NCBI GenBank assembly: GCA_009701945.1
Contig: WLJF01000028.1
Span: 1-7,666, forward strand
DNA length: 7,666 nt
Source: Actinomycetota bacterium
Lineage (GTDB): Bacteria; Actinomycetota; Actinomycetes; Nanopelagicales; Nanopelagicaceae
Direction of reading: 5' to 3'
Shown in pieces: positions 6,082 to 7,666 of the stretch. The notes below the pieces were generated by a model. The model was given only the letters and a program-made list of their open reading frames with translations. It had not been told where the DNA came from and did not search any database. The translations under genes were made by a program, and so were the position numbers. Position 1 is the first letter of the stretch, and each line of letters starts with the position of its first letter.

Positions 6082-6599
6082 AGATGTGACCGCACCCCAA
6101 AGATAATAATGTGGAAATATGAAACAACTTTAAGTATTAATGGTGAAATGATTGCGGTCCAGAAAGCAGAACCTGCAAGGATAAAAGCGACGTTTGAGAT
6201 ACTCCCGATCTCTTGTCCAAGCATCATTCCAAGTAGAAGAAATACAGATTGAGCTGCAACCACTCCGATTGTCACGAGAAAGACAATATTGATGGGATTG
6301 CCGCGAATATTGTCATCGCCATAACCAAGGAAGGCGACTGCGTAACACGCAATGATCAATACAAGCGTCCAATGCCCCATCGGTCCAGGTGAAGTTTGAG
6401 AAACATCCATCATCAAGCCTGCACCAAAACCTGTGAGTGCACCGATTTCAGGAGTACTCAGCGCCGCCCAGATGAGCGCAACTACAAGAAGTAAGTTAAT
6501 TCCACCTGCAGGCAGACGCATCTGAGTCACAACTGCCTCTTGAAGTAAGAAGACAGAGAAGAAGATAGGAAAGGAATAGAAGAATCTGCGCAGTGACAT
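6078..6599 (-). CDS. mreD: MreD, rod-shape-determining membrane protein
   Basis: MreD is a small integral membrane protein that links MreC and MreB to the RodA-PBP2 synthase. The product has 173 residues, typical of the family, and is almost wholly hydrophobic, with about five membrane segments (roughly 8-24, 34-62, 77-93, 104-127 and 136-165). The segment GALTGFGAGLMMDVSQTSPGP (53-73) matches the family's G-F-x-x-G-L-x-x-D pattern followed by a small-residue loop. The gene starts two bases after the mreC stop and has no clear Shine-Dalgarno site of its own, so it probably relies on ribosomes finishing mreC. Its TGA overlaps the mrdA ATG. MreD is poorly conserved, and the call rests on pattern plus position between mreC and mrdA, which together are decisive. 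Confidence 0.9.
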   Translation of the reverse strand: MSLRRFFYSFPIFFSVFLLQEAVVTQMRLPAGGINLLLVVALIWAALSTPEIGALTGFGAGLMMDVSQTSPGPMGHWTLVLIIACYAVAFLGYGDDNIRGNPINIVFLVTIGVVAAQSVFLLLGMMLGQEIGSISNVAFILAGSAFWTAIISPLILKVVSYFHIIIFGVRSHL

Positions 6600-6601
6600 G
6601 G

Positions 6602-7552
6602 CTACTTAGTTGGTTTTGGAGTTGGTGTCGGTGACGGCTCGACTGCACCAGGTGTTGCATAGATAGTGACAGTTGGGAGTGGAGTAGGACGTGGCTTTGG
6701 TGGAACAAGTGCATCACGAGGATCCGCAGATGAGCCTGAGACTACAACTGCAACAACACCCAGCGTGGAGAAGTTTGTATAGAACTTCACATCAGCAGTT
6801 TGTGTAACAGCACCAGGGGAATTATCAACAGAAGTTACTTCACCGATTGGAACTCCTGGAACGAAGGGACGACCGTTCTGGCTTCCGCGAGCTAAGAGCG
6901 CATCGCCCTTGCGAACCTGCGTGGTGTTATCAAGTAGCTGCAAAACACCCTTACGAGTGCCCTGGCCACTGAGAATTCCAATTTGTTGAGTGCCTGCGAT
7001 ACGTGCACCAATTTTAAATGCTGGATCCGATGCAAGCTGTACTAGAGCGCTATTTGTGTATGCGTACTTCACAACACCAACAAGACCAAAACCTGAGAGC
7101 ACGGTCATATTGGTATGAACGCCAGATGAAGTACCTGCATCAATAGTGATGGTCTGAGTGAATGAGGTACTCGATCCTTGAGAAATAACTTTTGCATTTA
7201 CAACTTTATATCCAGCAGTGCCTGCCAGATTGAGGACGCCTTTGAGTTGCTTGAGTTGTGCATCAGCAGTTTCACGACTCTGCAGAGTTAAACGTAATTT
7301 GTCATTCTCGGCTTTGAGCTTGTCCATCTGATTACGTGTGCGCCCAAGGTGTGTCACATCAGATATGAAGTTTCGAAATGGAGAAACCGCCCATGAACCA
7401 ACTTTTTGCACTGGAGTGAGAGCAGTCTGTGTTCCTGTGCGCAGCCCATCGATTACCTGAACGCCTCGAAGATCTAAAGTAATGAGAAAGAGAGAAGTAA
7501 CAAGGAGAACGATGATAAGTAAGCGACCGCGGTTGTCGCCGCCGTAGCGCAC
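6602..7552 (-). CDS. mreC: MreC, periplasmic-side rod-shape scaffold
   Basis: MreC is a bitopic protein that forms filaments outside the membrane and activates PBP2-RodA. The product has 316 residues: a short basic cytoplasmic start, a membrane anchor (about 11-27), a heptad-like coiled coil (about 66-106, NQMDKLKAENDKLRLTLQ), then the beta-rich core (about 115-275) with the family-typical ITIDAGTSSGVHTNMTVLSG (135-154), GLVG and the KGD-containing turn near 215-217. A proline- and threonine-rich tail (283-316) follows. The start is GTG: no in-frame ATG exists before residue 76, and AGG within GATAGG lies nine bases upstream, overlapping the mreB stop. Spacing to mreB is ten bases and to mreD two bases. 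Confidence 0.94.
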   Translation of the reverse strand: MRYGGDNRGRLLIIVLLVTSLFLITLDLRGVQVIDGLRTGTQTALTPVQKVGSWAVSPFRNFISDVTHLGRTRNQMDKLKAENDKLRLTLQSRETADAQLKQLKGVLNLAGTAGYKVVNAKVISQGSSTSFTQTITIDAGTSSGVHTNMTVLSGFGLVGVVKYAYTNSALVQLASDPAFKIGARIAGTQQIGILSGQGTRKGVLQLLDNTTQVRKGDALLARGSQNGRPFVPGVPIGEVTSVDNSPGAVTQTADVKFYTNFSTLGVVAVVVSGSSADPRDALVPPKPRPTPLPTVTIYATPGAVEPSPTPTPKPTK

Positions 7553-7561
7553 TTGTGATTA

Positions 7562-7567
7562 CCTATC
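7562..7567 (-). promoter_or_regulatory. Shine-Dalgarno site of mreC overlapping the mreB stop
   Basis: GATAGG on the minus strand contains the TAG stop of mreB (7565-7563) and ends nine bases before the GTG start of mreC. It supports the GTG choice and implies that ribosomes terminating on mreB sit on the mreC initiation site. Confidence 0.6.
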
Positions 7568-7666
7568 GACGAGGCTCGGAGATCAAAACCTTTTCAAGGG
7601 CTTCGAACTCTTCAATGCACTTACCTGAACCTTCGACAACTACATCGAGTGGACGGTCTGCGATAT
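7563..7666 (-). CDS. mreB: MreB, actin-like shape protein (C-terminal end only)
   Basis: Only the last 33 codons and the stop are in the window; the rest lies beyond the right edge. The peptide reads IADRPLDVVVEGSGKCIEEF and then EALEKVLISEPRR. This matches the C-terminus of MreB, in which A-D-x-P-L-x-x-V-x-x-G-x-G-K forms the last part of the actin-like fold (family pattern). MreB polymerises on the inner face of the membrane and directs the elongation synthase encoded downstream. The gene ends with TAG ten bases before mreC, so it is the upstream member of the operon. The promoter must lie outside this window. Mbl-type paralogues cannot be excluded from so short a piece, but adjacency to mreC favours MreB. 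Confidence 0.9.
   Translation of the reverse strand, partial: IADRPLDVVVEGSGKCIEEFEALEKVLISEPRR

Noticed and set aside
7550..7552. mreC lacking an ATG start as a sign of a broken gene
   Set aside because: GTG with a well-placed AGG site is a normal start, and the protein has the expected anchor, coiled coil and core.
1..7666. Mobile elements, CRISPR arrays, tRNA or rRNA genes, defence or secondary-metabolite systems
   Set aside because: Nearly all bases belong to seven conserved housekeeping genes; the only gaps over 100 bases (310-436 and 2579-2767) contain no terminal repeats, spacer-repeat pattern or tRNA-like fold.

Overview
The window is ordinary chromosomal backbone, not accessory DNA. 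All seven genes lie on the minus strand and are read from high to low coordinates: mreB (3' end only), mreC, mreD, mrdA (PBP2), rodA, then a 189-base non-coding gap, rne (ribonuclease E/G), and rplU (ribosomal protein L21, running off the left edge). As I recall, this order (rod-shape cluster followed by rne and rplU) is the one seen in Streptomyces and relatives. Together with an RNase E whose catalytic core is preceded by a long charged N-terminal arm, it points to an actinobacterium. The base composition looks moderate (clearly under 55% GC by eye), unlike most Actinobacteria but fitting small freshwater lineages such as Nanopelagicales (Planktophila-like). That lineage call is inference; no database search was possible.

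Right part (7666 down to 2768): a tightly packed cell-elongation operon. MreB is the cytoskeletal filament. MreC and MreD connect it across the membrane to the peptidoglycan machine made of RodA (glycan polymerase) and PBP2 (transpeptidase). Junctions are 10 bases (mreB/mreC), 2 bases (mreC/mreD), and two 4-base ATGA overlaps (mreD/mrdA and mrdA/rodA), so translation is probably coupled. No internal promoter is evident.

Middle (2767 to 2579): the leader region of rne. A weak promoter candidate is followed by a series of RNA hairpins. The strongest ends four bases before the rne Shine-Dalgarno sequence. This is the most interesting part of the window, because RNase E in enteric bacteria controls its own mRNA through hairpins in its 5' leader.

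Left part (2578 to 1): rne, whose start is best placed at 2578 rather than at the longer open frame beginning at 2626, then rplU. The 127 bases between them hold a TTGACC-18-TACCCT promoter candidate with an inverted repeat filling its spacer. RNase E and L21 link mRNA decay and rRNA processing to ribosome supply.

I see no mobile elements, tRNA or rRNA genes, CRISPR arrays, pseudogenes or phage genes. I did not find an undescribed multi-gene system. The observations worth following are the leader structures, the low-complexity arm of RNase E, and cysteine and proline-rich features of the cell-wall proteins.
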